A stretch of 64,000 bases of DNA from an uncultured Fretibacterium sp. (GTDB taxonomy: Bacteria > Synergistota > Synergistia > Synergistales > Aminobacteriaceae): assembly GCA_937915755.1 (NCBI GenBank), contig CALGGR010000149.1, positions 1-64,000 of the forward strand, read 5' to 3'. Positions 1-7,114 of the stretch are shown here, piece after piece. The notes beneath the pieces were generated by a model. The model was not told the origin of the DNA, searched no databases, and saw only the letters and a program-made list of their open reading frames with translations. Within the stretch, counting starts at the first letter, position 1. Every line of letters starts with the position of its first letter. The position numbers were made by a program, and so were the translations under genes.

Positions 1-713
1 TAACTTAACTTAGCGCAATTCATCTCACACTTACAGAAGTGGGAGCCTTCTTGCGCGTTACGGTAAAACTGATAAGAAGGCTCGATAATGGTGGCATTTT
101 TTGAAAGAAATTTGTCCATACTCATGAAGAATATTTGCTTATCATGTGTGAAAACAGCAGGATAAAGCTCACCTGCCCACTTCCAATCTTTTTCTGTCTT
201 GACAGCAAGAAGACGCCTTTTAACAGATTTATATTTATTTTCTAGCATTCTTGATACCATTTTTCGGAATGCGGGTTCTGTCCGTTCACGAAATTGAGTG
301 TTGATTTCCCTTGCCAGCTGTCTACTTTGACTATCTTTAGCCGTCTGTAAAAATCTGAGCTCTTGCTGAAAATTCTTATATTCTTTTGTCCTTGTAATTT
401 CTTCAGGGATATTTTTTTCAACTGAGTCTGAAAAATTTTCTATCACGGCCTCGCTATTTGAGTCTATGAATAAAACTTTTTCGTTAAATTCAGTCATCTT
501 TCCTTTTTCTTCAAAGAGTTTTTTTAGATCATTGATTGGGAGATTCTTTTTTAATGGAGTTATAAAGAAGAAGCGGCGATATTTATTTTCCAGACAGGCA
601 TCAAAAATATATTCCAGGACTGAATGTGTCTTGCCAAAACCAGTAGGCATATCGAGCAAAAAAAGACCATTTGCTAAATTATTTTCGCAGTATGTCTTTA
701 TGACCTTGTACAT
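1..713 (-). pseudogene. Helicase-like ATPase, N-terminal part, interrupted by an insertion-sequence end
   Basis: The reading frame starts at an ATG at 713 behind a GAGGAAG ribosome binding site and stays open to the window edge. About 20 residues in lies a P-loop, LLDMPTGFGKTHSVLEYI, typical of superfamily 2 helicases of the DEAD/DEAH and Cas3-like kind, followed by FFFITPLKKN, a plausible motif Ia. The ordinary protein stops making sense near residue 219, where the repeated IS200/IS605-type end begins (position 57). From there the frame reads through element DNA into a Cys-rich tail. The gene is AT-rich compared with its neighbours, which suggests transfer. A restriction, CRISPR-associated or phage helicase are all possible. 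The fragment does not say which. Confidence 0.55.
3..57 (-). mobile_element. IS200/IS605-type element end (first copy)
   Basis: This 55-bp segment recurs in the same orientation at 17531-17585 with only three differences. It folds as an imperfect hairpin: outer arms GCGCAA/TTGCGC and an inner CACTT/AAGTG stem. At the second copy the segment lies opposite a typical IS200/IS605 terminal hairpin, so I read it as the left end of such an element. The element would extend leftward past the window edge. It sits inside the helicase gene on the minus strand. The family assignment is inference, because no transposase gene is visible here. Confidence 0.5.
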
Positions 714-751
714 TATATTTCTTCCTCATGAGAATCAAAATATTTTTGACG

Positions 752-757
752 ATTATA
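752..757 (-). promoter_or_regulatory. Probable -10 box for the helicase gene
   Basis: A perfect TATAAT on the minus strand lies about 40 bases upstream of the helicase start at 713. No convincing -35 element is seen 17 bases further upstream. Confidence 0.35.
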
Positions 758-887
758 GCATAATGAATTTTAAGAGTGGTATTTCGTGAAGAAAGAAAGA
801 CCGCAGGAAGCGATTGACGTATTTTCTAAGGCAAGATTGAAACAGAAAATATAGAGAAAAATCCGAGTACTTTTTGCATTGTCGTCG

Positions 888-916
888 CTGGCATAGGGAT
901 TTTTGCGTGATATAAT
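888..916 (+). promoter_or_regulatory. Promoter of the toxin-antitoxin pair
   Basis: A perfect TATAAT at 911-916 follows a weak -35 element (CTGGCA, four of six matches) with 17-bp spacing. The predicted transcript start, near 923, lies just before the AAAGGAG ribosome binding site at 932-938. This supports the antitoxin start at 948 rather than the upstream TTG at 903. Confidence 0.5.
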
Positions 917-947
917 GTCAAAATCCACACGAAAGGAGAAATGTTAC

Positions 948-1178
948 ATGACCAGAGCCGAGTTTGCAGCGAGAAAACGCTGGGACACAAGCATCATGAC
1001 TGAAGAGGAGAAGGAAGCACGTATGCAGAGGATTCTTTCTCACTGCGGAAAAATAGATAGTGACGCATTTGAACCGAGTTATGATTACGAAGAGGAAGAC
1101 TTTGTGAAGACCATTAACGAACTTTGCGGGTCAATTTCCGACGAGTCATTCCGCCTTTATCGCGAAGAGGCCGTGTAA
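948..1178 (+). CDS. Putative antitoxin upstream of a VapC toxin
   Basis: A 76-residue acidic protein starting at ATG 948. The ATG sits about 10 bases behind AAAGGAG and downstream of a good -10 box, so the longer frame from a TTG at 903 is unlikely. I do not recognise its family. The position directly upstream of a PIN-domain toxin, the gap of three bases, its size and its acidity fit the antitoxin of a type II module. Its DNA-binding fold is not evident: no clear ribbon-helix-helix or AbrB motif is seen. Such antitoxins usually wrap their toxin's active site with the C-terminal part and repress their own promoter. Here that is inference from context. Confidence 0.6.
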   Translation: MTRAEFAARKRWDTSIMTEEEKEARMQRILSHCGKIDSDAFEPSYDYEEEDFVKTINELCGSISDESFRLYREEAV

Positions 1179-1181
1179 TAC

Positions 1182-1586
1182 ATGTTGTATTTTCTGGACT
1201 CTAACATCTGCATAACATTCCTTCGCGAAGGCATGAAAGCAGATTTAGTCAGGCTCAAAATCCTCATGTATACACGCAAGGCTGTGCAGATTCCCTCTGT
1301 GGTCTCGGCTGAACTCATGCACGGGGCATTCAAGAGCAACAACGCGGAAAATATGAATAAGGTAAGAAAATTTCTGTCAAAGTTCGTGATTGTACCGTTC
1401 GATTTCGAGGCATCAGAAATATATGGGCAGATCCGCACCTCACTAGAACGCGGCGGACGGCTCATAAGCTTCCCTGACATGCTCATAGCCGCAACCGCCC
1501 TTACTCACAACGCAACCTTGATCACCAACAACACACAAGAATTTTCCCGCATAGACGGACTCAATATCTCAGACTGGACAATTTAA
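1182..1586 (+). CDS. vapC: VapC-family PIN-domain ribonuclease toxin
   Basis: A 134-residue PIN-domain protein. The acidic residues expected at the metal site are visible: D6 in LDSNICI, E44 in SAEL, and D99 in FPDMLIAATAL. The usual C-terminal ITNN-EF motif follows at about 114-121, with asparagine where some family members have aspartate. VapC toxins are Mg2+-dependent RNases that cut tRNA or rRNA when the antitoxin is lost. The target cannot be told from sequence. It begins three bases after the putative antitoxin stop, so the two are surely co-transcribed. The pair lies beside an interrupted AT-rich gene, consistent with an acquired patch. Confidence 0.88.
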   Translation: MLYFLDSNICITFLREGMKADLVRLKILMYTRKAVQIPSVVSAELMHGAFKSNNAENMNKVRKFLSKFVIVPFDFEASEIYGQIRTSLERGGRLISFPDMLIAATALTHNATLITNNTQEFSRIDGLNISDWTI

Positions 1587-1650
1587 CGCTAAATTTTCCG
1601 CCCACTGGTCTATAATATCCACATCAAAATTTACACAGGAGGCATAATTC

Positions 1651-2895
1651 ATGAAAGCCAGCACTGTAGCGAGGAATTACGTTTTCCTCACAATTCTTCT
1701 TCTCGCAATGATACTCGGTGCGTTCACCGGGTGGCTCTATCCTGACTTCTCCTCAAACATTGCGTTTCTCGGAACAATCTTCATTCGTCTAATGTTCTGC
1801 ATCGTCGTCCCGATGGTCTTCGCGTCAATCGCGGGAGCTGTCGCAAACACAAGAGACCTCGCGCGTTCAGGCCGTATAATGTGGGTAACAGTCGTAACAT
1901 TCGTCATAACCGGCGCAATAGCGGCTGTGATATATTTCGGCCTCGTCCTGATCTTCCCGCCGGTTACAGCAGCCTGGACTAACATCGCGCATGAGGAAGT
2001 AGGCTCTCACGCCACAATGACGCAGATGATCGTCAACTTCTTCACCGTTGAGGACTTCGTTGCACTCCTCTCACGCCGTGCAATGCTGCCGTTAATCGTT
2101 TTCTCATTGCTTTTCGGGTTCGCGGCAAACTTGAGCGGTGAAGCGGGTGAACCAGTGAGGAAATTCCTCGAAAGCCTCACAGCCGTAATGCTGAAGCTCG
2201 TCAATCTCGTTACGTATTACGCGCCGATAGCGTTCTTCGCAATCTTTGCCGACCTCGTTGCAACATACGGCCCTCAAATTTCGGAGGATTACGCCCGCGC
2301 ATTGCTCGTATATTACCCCGTATGCTTCATCTACGTCTTCACGGCGTTCCCGGTTATGGCGTGGATTGGTGCAGGCTCAGAGGGTGTACGCGAAATGTTC
2401 AGGCACATCACGAAGCCCGCAGTCGTTTCGCTCGGAACATGCTCGTCCGTCGCAACAATTCCCACGAACATGGAGGCTGCTGCTGACACAGGAATATCGC
2501 GGGATGTTTCCGACATCGTTCTTCCTTTGGGCGCAACAATGCACATGGATGGCTCATGCTTCTCTTGCGTCCTGAAGATCGCGTTCGTATTGGGGGTATT
2601 GGGACAGCCTTTGACGCTCTCACAGCTCCCGATGATTGTCCTAATCGCGGTGTTCTCGGCTGTGGGAATGAGCGGAGTACCGGGCGGCGGTTATATCGGC
2701 GAGTACATAATATGCGCGCTGTTCTTCCCGAATCACATGGAGCTTGCGTTCCCGATTCTCGTTGCGATTGGGAATCTCGTTGACCCTCCTGCAACTATGA
2801 TCAATGCCGCTGGTGATTATGTGGTGTCGTTCATAGTGTCGAGGTTTGTTGACGGCAAAGACTGGCTCAAGAAAGCAAGAGTAGCCAGAGCGTAG
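1651..2895 (+). CDS. Dicarboxylate/amino acid:cation symporter (DAACS family)
   Basis: A 414-residue membrane protein of the GltP/DctA family, which couples uptake of glutamate, aspartate or C4-dicarboxylates to Na+ or H+. Family landmarks are in order: a serine-rich loop GTCSSVATIP at 262-271, LPLGATMHMDG at 291-301 (the usual Asn-Met-Asp-Gly reads His-Met-Asp-Gly), GVPGGG at 342-347, and D378 and D389 in the last helix region. The altered NMDG motif contributes to the cation site in relatives, so ion coupling or substrate may differ. It has its own AGGAGG ribosome binding site and a TATAAT at 1611-1616. Glutamate uptake would fit the gdhA gene in this window, but the exact substrate is not certain. 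Confidence 0.85.
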   Translation: MKASTVARNYVFLTILLLAMILGAFTGWLYPDFSSNIAFLGTIFIRLMFCIVVPMVFASIAGAVANTRDLARSGRIMWVTVVTFVITGAIAAVIYFGLVLIFPPVTAAWTNIAHEEVGSHATMTQMIVNFFTVEDFVALLSRRAMLPLIVFSLLFGFAANLSGEAGEPVRKFLESLTAVMLKLVNLVTYYAPIAFFAIFADLVATYGPQISEDYARALLVYYPVCFIYVFTAFPVMAWIGAGSEGVREMFRHITKPAVVSLGTCSSVATIPTNMEAAADTGISRDVSDIVLPLGATMHMDGSCFSCVLKIAFVLGVLGQPLTLSQLPMIVLIAVFSAVGMSGVPGGGYIGEYIICALFFPNHMELAFPILVAIGNLVDPPATMINAAGDYVVSFIVSRFVDGKDWLKKARVARA

Positions 2896-2905
2896 AAGAT
2901 TTCAG

Positions 2906-2934
2906 CCCCTCCTGTATAATTCTTACGGGAGGGA
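2906..2934 (+). promoter_or_regulatory. Inverted repeat pairing with the kptA ribosome binding site, with a -10 box in its loop
   Basis: CCCTCC at 2907-2912 is complementary to GGAGGG at 2928-2933. The latter is also the ribosome binding site six bases ahead of the kptA ATG. The loop holds TATAAT at 2915-2920, and T5 follows the right arm. It could act as a weak terminator for the symporter gene, as a cap on kptA translation in read-through RNA, or as kptA's promoter. These are not mutually exclusive. Confidence 0.45.
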
Positions 2935-2939
2935 TTTTT

Positions 2940-3515
2940 ATGTCCAGAGAAAAGAACTCATCACTAAGCAGGTACATATCACTAATCTTACGTCATCAGC
3001 CCGAAGTTGCAGGGGTAACCTTAGACTCTCACGGCTGGGCAAAAGTTACAGACCTTATCGCGGGCATAAACAGGACGAGGCATATTGACATTGAGACACT
3101 TCGTGAGATTGTTGCGACTGACAGCAAGGGAAGGTATTCATTCAGCGATGACGGTGAATTTATCCGCGCCAATCAAGGGCATTCAGTAGATGTTGACGTT
3201 GAACTTGAGGAGCTTGAACCGCCGGAAATTCTCTATCATGGTACATCACAGGACACCGTGAGCATCATAAATTCTGAAGGATTGCGGCCGATGACGAGGC
3301 TTTACGTCCATTTATCGAGCGACATCAGCACAGCCATAAAGACAGGAAGGCGCAAGGGAGATCATAAGCACCCGTTCGTGTATGCTGTGAAGTCTGGTGA
3401 AATGTTCAGGGACGGCCACAAATTCTACAGGTCGGTCAACGGCGTATGGCTCACGAAATCCGTACCGCCCCAGTACCTAGAAGAGCAGCGTCAAAATCGG
3501 AACACTGAAGAGTGA
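2940..3515 (+). CDS. kptA: RNA 2'-phosphotransferase, Tpt1/KptA family
   Basis: A 191-residue protein. The N-terminal winged-helix part opens with SRYISLILRHQPE and includes LDSHGWAKV, both hallmarks of KptA. The C-terminal ADP-ribosyltransferase-like half has LYHGTSQDTV and HLSSDISTAI. The family moves an internal RNA 2'-phosphate to NAD+, giving ADP-ribose 1'',2''-cyclic phosphate. It is essential for tRNA splicing in fungi. Most bacteria lack a known substrate, and repair or stress roles are suspected. The ATG at 2940 follows GGGAGGG. The last 39 bases overlap the convergent permease gene, so the two messages are antisense at their ends. Confidence 0.9.
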   Translation: MSREKNSSLSRYISLILRHQPEVAGVTLDSHGWAKVTDLIAGINRTRHIDIETLREIVATDSKGRYSFSDDGEFIRANQGHSVDVDVELEELEPPEILYHGTSQDTVSIINSEGLRPMTRLYVHLSSDISTAIKTGRRKGDHKHPFVYAVKSGEMFRDGHKFYRSVNGVWLTKSVPPQYLEEQRQNRNTEE

Positions 3516-4388
3516 TACAACTGTCGAAACTACGACGCATCTCGCCGCAAACGCATAGTCCTTTCCGTACATCTCCGCGATGATTTCCGTGTTTGCCGCC
3601 GCGGGCATTGCTGTGAGTGTTACGGCAACCTGCCAAAGAATCGTGCTTACACCGAGCGAACGGAAGATGAACAAGAATATTAACGGCTGAACAACGAGCC
3701 TTACCGCCGTGAGTTTGAATGCGTCAATGTCGAGTGCCTCGCGGATTTTCGACTCTCCCAGTGCCGCGCCTATTATCATCATTGAGAGCGGGCCTGTCAT
3801 GTCGCCGATGTTTTTGATCGCGGTTGACATAACTGCGGGTAGCTTGAAAGGCATGAACATTAATGCGATTCCCACGAACACAACAACAAGGCTTGGTGTC
3901 TTCAGGAGGATCATGATGCGCTTCTTCGTGTCCCTTTCGTCAACAAAAAGAGAAAGACCAACCGTCCATATCAAAATCCTGACAGGAAGAAGGTAGAACG
4001 AAGCGTAGAAAACTCCCTCAGTCCCAAAAACTGACGCAACTATGGGCATTCCTGCGTTGCCGGCGTTTGAGAAGAGTGTGGAAAATTCAAGGACTGCTTT
4101 ACGTTCGAGGGGCTGATTTCGCCAGAAGATTTTTCCCGTTACCGACGCGATCAGGACGCAGACTGACGATATAATCATGATCTCTCCGGCGGCTATAAGC
4201 TCCTCAATCCCAATCTCAACGTTAAACGAGTTCAGTATCATGCAGGGAAGCGTTATATCAAGAAGGAGATTTATGAAGCTTGAGCGCCCTTCGTGCTTAA
4301 GGATTCCGGTTTTCGCCATTATTATTCCGACGACAACATAGACAAACATCAAGGCTTGAGTGTTAAGCATCCGAGAAAATATGGTCAT
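3477..4388 (-). CDS. AEC-family (auxin efflux carrier type) permease
   Basis: A 303-residue hydrophobic protein with about ten membrane segments in two five-helix halves. The opening TM, MAKTGILKHEGRSSFINLLL, and the following LPCMILNSF are typical of bacterial AEC transporters. So are NAGNAGMPIV in the middle and TAMPAAANTEIIAEMYG near the end. Bacterial members export or exchange small organic acids such as malate or malonate, and the substrate here is unknown. It stands alone on the minus strand, convergent with kptA and overlapping it by 39 bases. Confidence 0.85.
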   Translation of the reverse strand: MTIFSRMLNTQALMFVYVVVGIIMAKTGILKHEGRSSFINLLLDITLPCMILNSFNVEIGIEELIAAGEIMIISSVCVLIASVTGKIFWRNQPLERKAVLEFSTLFSNAGNAGMPIVASVFGTEGVFYASFYLLPVRILIWTVGLSLFVDERDTKKRIMILLKTPSLVVVFVGIALMFMPFKLPAVMSTAIKNIGDMTGPLSMMIIGAALGESKIREALDIDAFKLTAVRLVVQPLIFLFIFRSLGVSTILWQVAVTLTAMPAAANTEIIAEMYGKDYAFAARCVVVSTVVSLFSVPILTLLF

Positions 4389-4431
4389 TTAATCAGCACC
4401 TCACAGGGGGATTTGAAATATTATAACGTAC

Positions 4432-4466
4432 GAAAAATCCTCCCGCATAGTTTCACGGAAGGATTC
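4432..4466 (-). terminator. Rho-independent terminator after the SprA-like gene
   Basis: On the minus strand AATCCTTCCG pairs with CGGGAGGATT, with one mismatch, and is followed by T5. It lies 25-60 bases after the stop of the gene ending at 4490. Confidence 0.7.
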
Positions 4467-4489
4467 ACGGATTTCTCTTAGTCATGATT

Positions 4490-5404
4490 TTACGCTGCTG
4501 GAATAAGGCTTTGCAACTGCAACTCTTTCACTGTAGCAAGAATTGACATTACGCCGTTCTTCTCGGGGTCTTGCTGTTCGTCCTCACGCTTGACTGCCTC
4601 GATTATCGGTGTCCCGCGCGCAACGGTCTCCGTGTGTTCGGATTCACTTTCCTGCGAGATTTCGTTCCTTGCCTGCATAGCTAAGGCCGCCGCTTTTGCC
4701 GCAACCTTCATGTCCTGGCCTGACGGGTCTGCCGGAGCATTCGCCGCCGCCTGAACCTTCTGCATGTTACGTAGGGTTTCTTCGGGTGTTGCGCCCTCCT
4801 TGAAGCGAATCGGTACTTCCCCGCCCGTTATGTAGCGTTTTCCGTCCGGCCCCTGAGTGTAAGTGTAGCTTACTCCTCCGCCTAAGTCTCCTGCCGCCGC
4901 CTGATGAGCCGCCTCGTGAGCAATGACCTCGTTCTGGATCTGTTTAAGCTCTCGGACTTGGGAGTCTTTCTCGTCCTCAGCCTTGTCCTTCTTCTCCTCA
5001 GCCTTGCGCTTTTCATCTTCGGCCTTGATGATTGTCTGGTTCTTCTCGGTCTTCTCTGAGTCCTTCTTGAGAGCATCGGTGATTTCCCTCTGACGGCTCT
5101 CCATGTCCTCAGTGGCAAGACCGCCTCCGACGCGGTTAAGATCTTCCTCACTGCCCTTCATGCTCACGGAAGCTCCCGTTATGTAGCGTCTTCCGTCAGT
5201 ACCCATAGTGTAGTGGTAGACCGTATGAACCTGTGCGCCGCCTCCGAGTTTGGCTTTTATCGCCTGTTCTTCGGCAAGGATTTCCTGTTCCTTCTGCTGT
5301 TTTGACTGGTCATTTTCCTTCTCGTACTCATTGAGCTTCTGAACCCGCGCTATGTTTGGCATTGGTTCGAGGTAGCCCGCTGATAGCATTGACGTAATCT
5401 GCAT
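4490..5404 (-). CDS. SprA-related putative metalloprotease with a duplicated YT-DG-RYITG motif
   Basis: A 304-residue protein of the SprA-related family. The hallmark block is at about 150-200: VRELKQIQNEVIAHEAAHQ, with a zinc-type HEAAH at 163-167, then YTYTQGPDGKRYITGGEVPI. APADPSGQDMKVAAKAAAL follows at about 225-245. The central 100-150 region is a charged coiled coil. The YTxGxDGxRYITG block also occurs a second time at about 63-80, without a HExxH partner, which looks like an internal duplication. Catalysis has not been shown for the family as far as I know. No signal peptide is seen. A TATAAT lies at 5437-5442 on the minus strand, and the SD is CGGAGGTG. Confidence 0.75.
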   Translation of the reverse strand: MQITSMLSAGYLEPMPNIARVQKLNEYEKENDQSKQQKEQEILAEEQAIKAKLGGGAQVHTVYHYTMGTDGRRYITGASVSMKGSEEDLNRVGGGLATEDMESRQREITDALKKDSEKTEKNQTIIKAEDEKRKAEEKKDKAEDEKDSQVRELKQIQNEVIAHEAAHQAAAGDLGGGVSYTYTQGPDGKRYITGGEVPIRFKEGATPEETLRNMQKVQAAANAPADPSGQDMKVAAKAAALAMQARNEISQESESEHTETVARGTPIIEAVKREDEQQDPEKNGVMSILATVKELQLQSLIPAA

Positions 5405-5444
5405 GATACTTCACCTCCGTGTTAATGAATGTGTATATTATACC

Positions 5445-6374
5445 CTAAATCTTCGCCATAAGCTCCCACATAATAGTCTCGAAACCCTGCCAGCCTTCAG
5501 CGCGTGAGGTCTTTTCGAGAAATGATAGCCGAGCAGACTGTGCCATGAAGATTTTTATTCGTTCAGCGCCGTAGATTTTTAGGGCTGACCTTGCTTTGTT
5601 GATGGCGTAATTTTTCTTTGCCGGGTCGAATCCAACTGCCTTAAGAGCGTCATTAGTATCGTTCCCCTGAAATAGCGAGAGTATCAGAGCGGGGCGGAGT
5701 CTGTTTGTGACTGCCGCAATTATTGGGAGGACAGGCTCATCGCGGAGGTGAGTTATTGCGCGTGCGACATCGCAGGGATTGTTGGCGCAGAGACCATCAA
5801 GGAACGTCATCATTGCACGTCCTCCCTCATCGAAAGAGAGATTTTCCGCGTCCTCAAGAGTAATCTCGCGTCCGTCTGCGTAAATCCCAAGTTTCAGAAT
5901 CTCGGAGCGTAATTCTTCCTGAGACTCTATGCTTTCCGCGAGTAACTGCGCGGCATTGGGTGAGATTGTGAAACCCTGTTCCTTTGCGAGAGAGACTAGC
6001 CAAGCCTGACGCTTCCACGGGGGGATTTGAGCTTCGGGCTTGATGAGGGTGATTGATTTTGCGATGGGCTTGAGAGTCTTTGTGTCGGTGCTGAAGACGA
6101 GGATTATCACGGTGTCGGCTGTGTCTGGCTCAATTAGTGAGGCTAGGGATTCGGGGAAGTCTCCTAGAGTTTCGGCGTTCTCGACAACGAGGGCTTCACG
6201 CTGGGTAAAGAGGCCGGGTGCTATTGCGTTCTCGAAAAGTTTTTGCCATGTCCCGAAAGTTTCAGCGTCGTACTTTCCTGACAATGGCCAGCCGGATTTT
6301 TCGAGGCGTTCAAGCTCGGATTTTAGCTGTCTTCGCTGGGACTCGGAGTATTCGATTGCGATTATGTGCGGCAT
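5445..6374 (-). CDS. holA: DNA polymerase III delta subunit
   Basis: A 309-residue HolA-like protein from the ATG at 6374, which follows AGGAGGA by seven bases. A longer frame from 6410 has no ribosome binding site. Delta opens the beta clamp as part of the clamp-loader complex. The N-terminal half shows the degenerate AAA+ pattern of delta, with REALVVENAETL and TVIILVFSTDTK but no P-loop. The middle contains LSFDEGGRAMMTFLDGLC and the C-terminal collar domain has LKAVGFDPAKKNYAINKA. Length and order fit the family. It lies between the SprA-like gene and a pilin gene, all on the minus strand. Confidence 0.82.
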   Translation of the reverse strand: MPHIIAIEYSESQRRQLKSELERLEKSGWPLSGKYDAETFGTWQKLFENAIAPGLFTQREALVVENAETLGDFPESLASLIEPDTADTVIILVFSTDTKTLKPIAKSITLIKPEAQIPPWKRQAWLVSLAKEQGFTISPNAAQLLAESIESQEELRSEILKLGIYADGREITLEDAENLSFDEGGRAMMTFLDGLCANNPCDVARAITHLRDEPVLPIIAAVTNRLRPALILSLFQGNDTNDALKAVGFDPAKKNYAINKARSALKIYGAERIKIFMAQSARLSFLEKTSRAEGWQGFETIMWELMAKI

Positions 6375-6426
6375 TTTATGTCCTCCTGTGATGGGGATAG
6401 TATACCGCAAGAAACTGTCAAACTGT

Positions 6427-7026
6427 TTACTTCAAATCAAGTACCTTGAGCCATACTTCATTTGCTTTGCCGTCGTAATATTCGTCAGCATTCTTGAGAA
6501 GCCCCAATGATTTTGTGCGCCCTGCAATCTTCTGCTTCAGCCTCGTATCATTGCCCATGTGATAGCATACGAACCAGAGATTTTTTCGAGACCTATCCTG
6601 CTTGTTACTTCCATCTGCACTAGTATCAAACACTCTGTAGTGTCCTTCTTTAGAACTATTCCCGTCAACGTTGAGTTCTATATTATCATTATTCAGGTAT
6701 CGTAGTATGTCTTTTCTGCCAGCTTCTGAGTAACTAGCAAAATTCCCTACGGTCTTATGCTCATAATATCTTTTACCAGTAGCCGATTTCGCCTTTCCTT
6801 GAAATTCATAATTACTGTCTATTTCAAGCAGCTCCATATGGTCAAGATACCATGCTGTTACCGCTGTCTTGAGATTGCGAAGGTTGCTTATGATATTGCT
6901 CGCCTTTGCTGACGTTACAGCCTCCGTACTCGACAACATCATCATGGCCGACAGTATCCCTATCACCACAATAACTATCAGCAACTCAACCAGCGTAAAG
7001 CCTCTTCTTGCATGTTTGGGAATCAT
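6427..7026 (-). CDS. Type IV pilin-like protein (prepilin N-terminus)
   Basis: A 199-residue protein that begins MIPKHARRGFTLVELLIVI, a class III signal with the G/F cleavage site and Glu at +5, followed by a hydrophobic helix to about residue 35. It would be processed by prepilin peptidase and assembled as a pilin or pseudopilin. The C-terminal domain is not one I recognise. It ends with a segment KIAGRTKSLGLLKN...EVWLKVLDLK that also appears in a broken copy at 34602-34774, so this was once a multi-copy family. A TATAAT lies about 35 bases upstream. No pilus assembly genes are nearby. Confidence 0.8.
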   Translation of the reverse strand: MIPKHARRGFTLVELLIVIVVIGILSAMMMLSSTEAVTSAKASNIISNLRNLKTAVTAWYLDHMELLEIDSNYEFQGKAKSATGKRYYEHKTVGNFASYSEAGRKDILRYLNNDNIELNVDGNSSKEGHYRVFDTSADGSNKQDRSRKNLWFVCYHMGNDTRLKQKIAGRTKSLGLLKNADEYYDGKANEVWLKVLDLK

Positions 7027-7072
7027 TGATAATCTCTCCTAGTGTGTGTTGAAAAGTATTATAACACCATAC

Positions 7073-7104
7073 AAAAAATCTCCCGCCCATGAGAGCAGGA
7101 GATT
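7073..7104 (-). terminator. Terminator of leuS
   Basis: On the minus strand AATCTCC pairs with GGAGATT around a GC-containing stem, followed by T6. It sits directly after the leuS stop at 7115. Confidence 0.75.
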
Positions 7105-7114
7105 CACCCAAATC

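Noticed and set aside
466..789. A plus-strand reading frame of 107 codons
   Set aside because: It lies entirely opposite the helicase gene, which has a P-loop and a good ribosome binding site. The protein is low-complexity and has no known motif.
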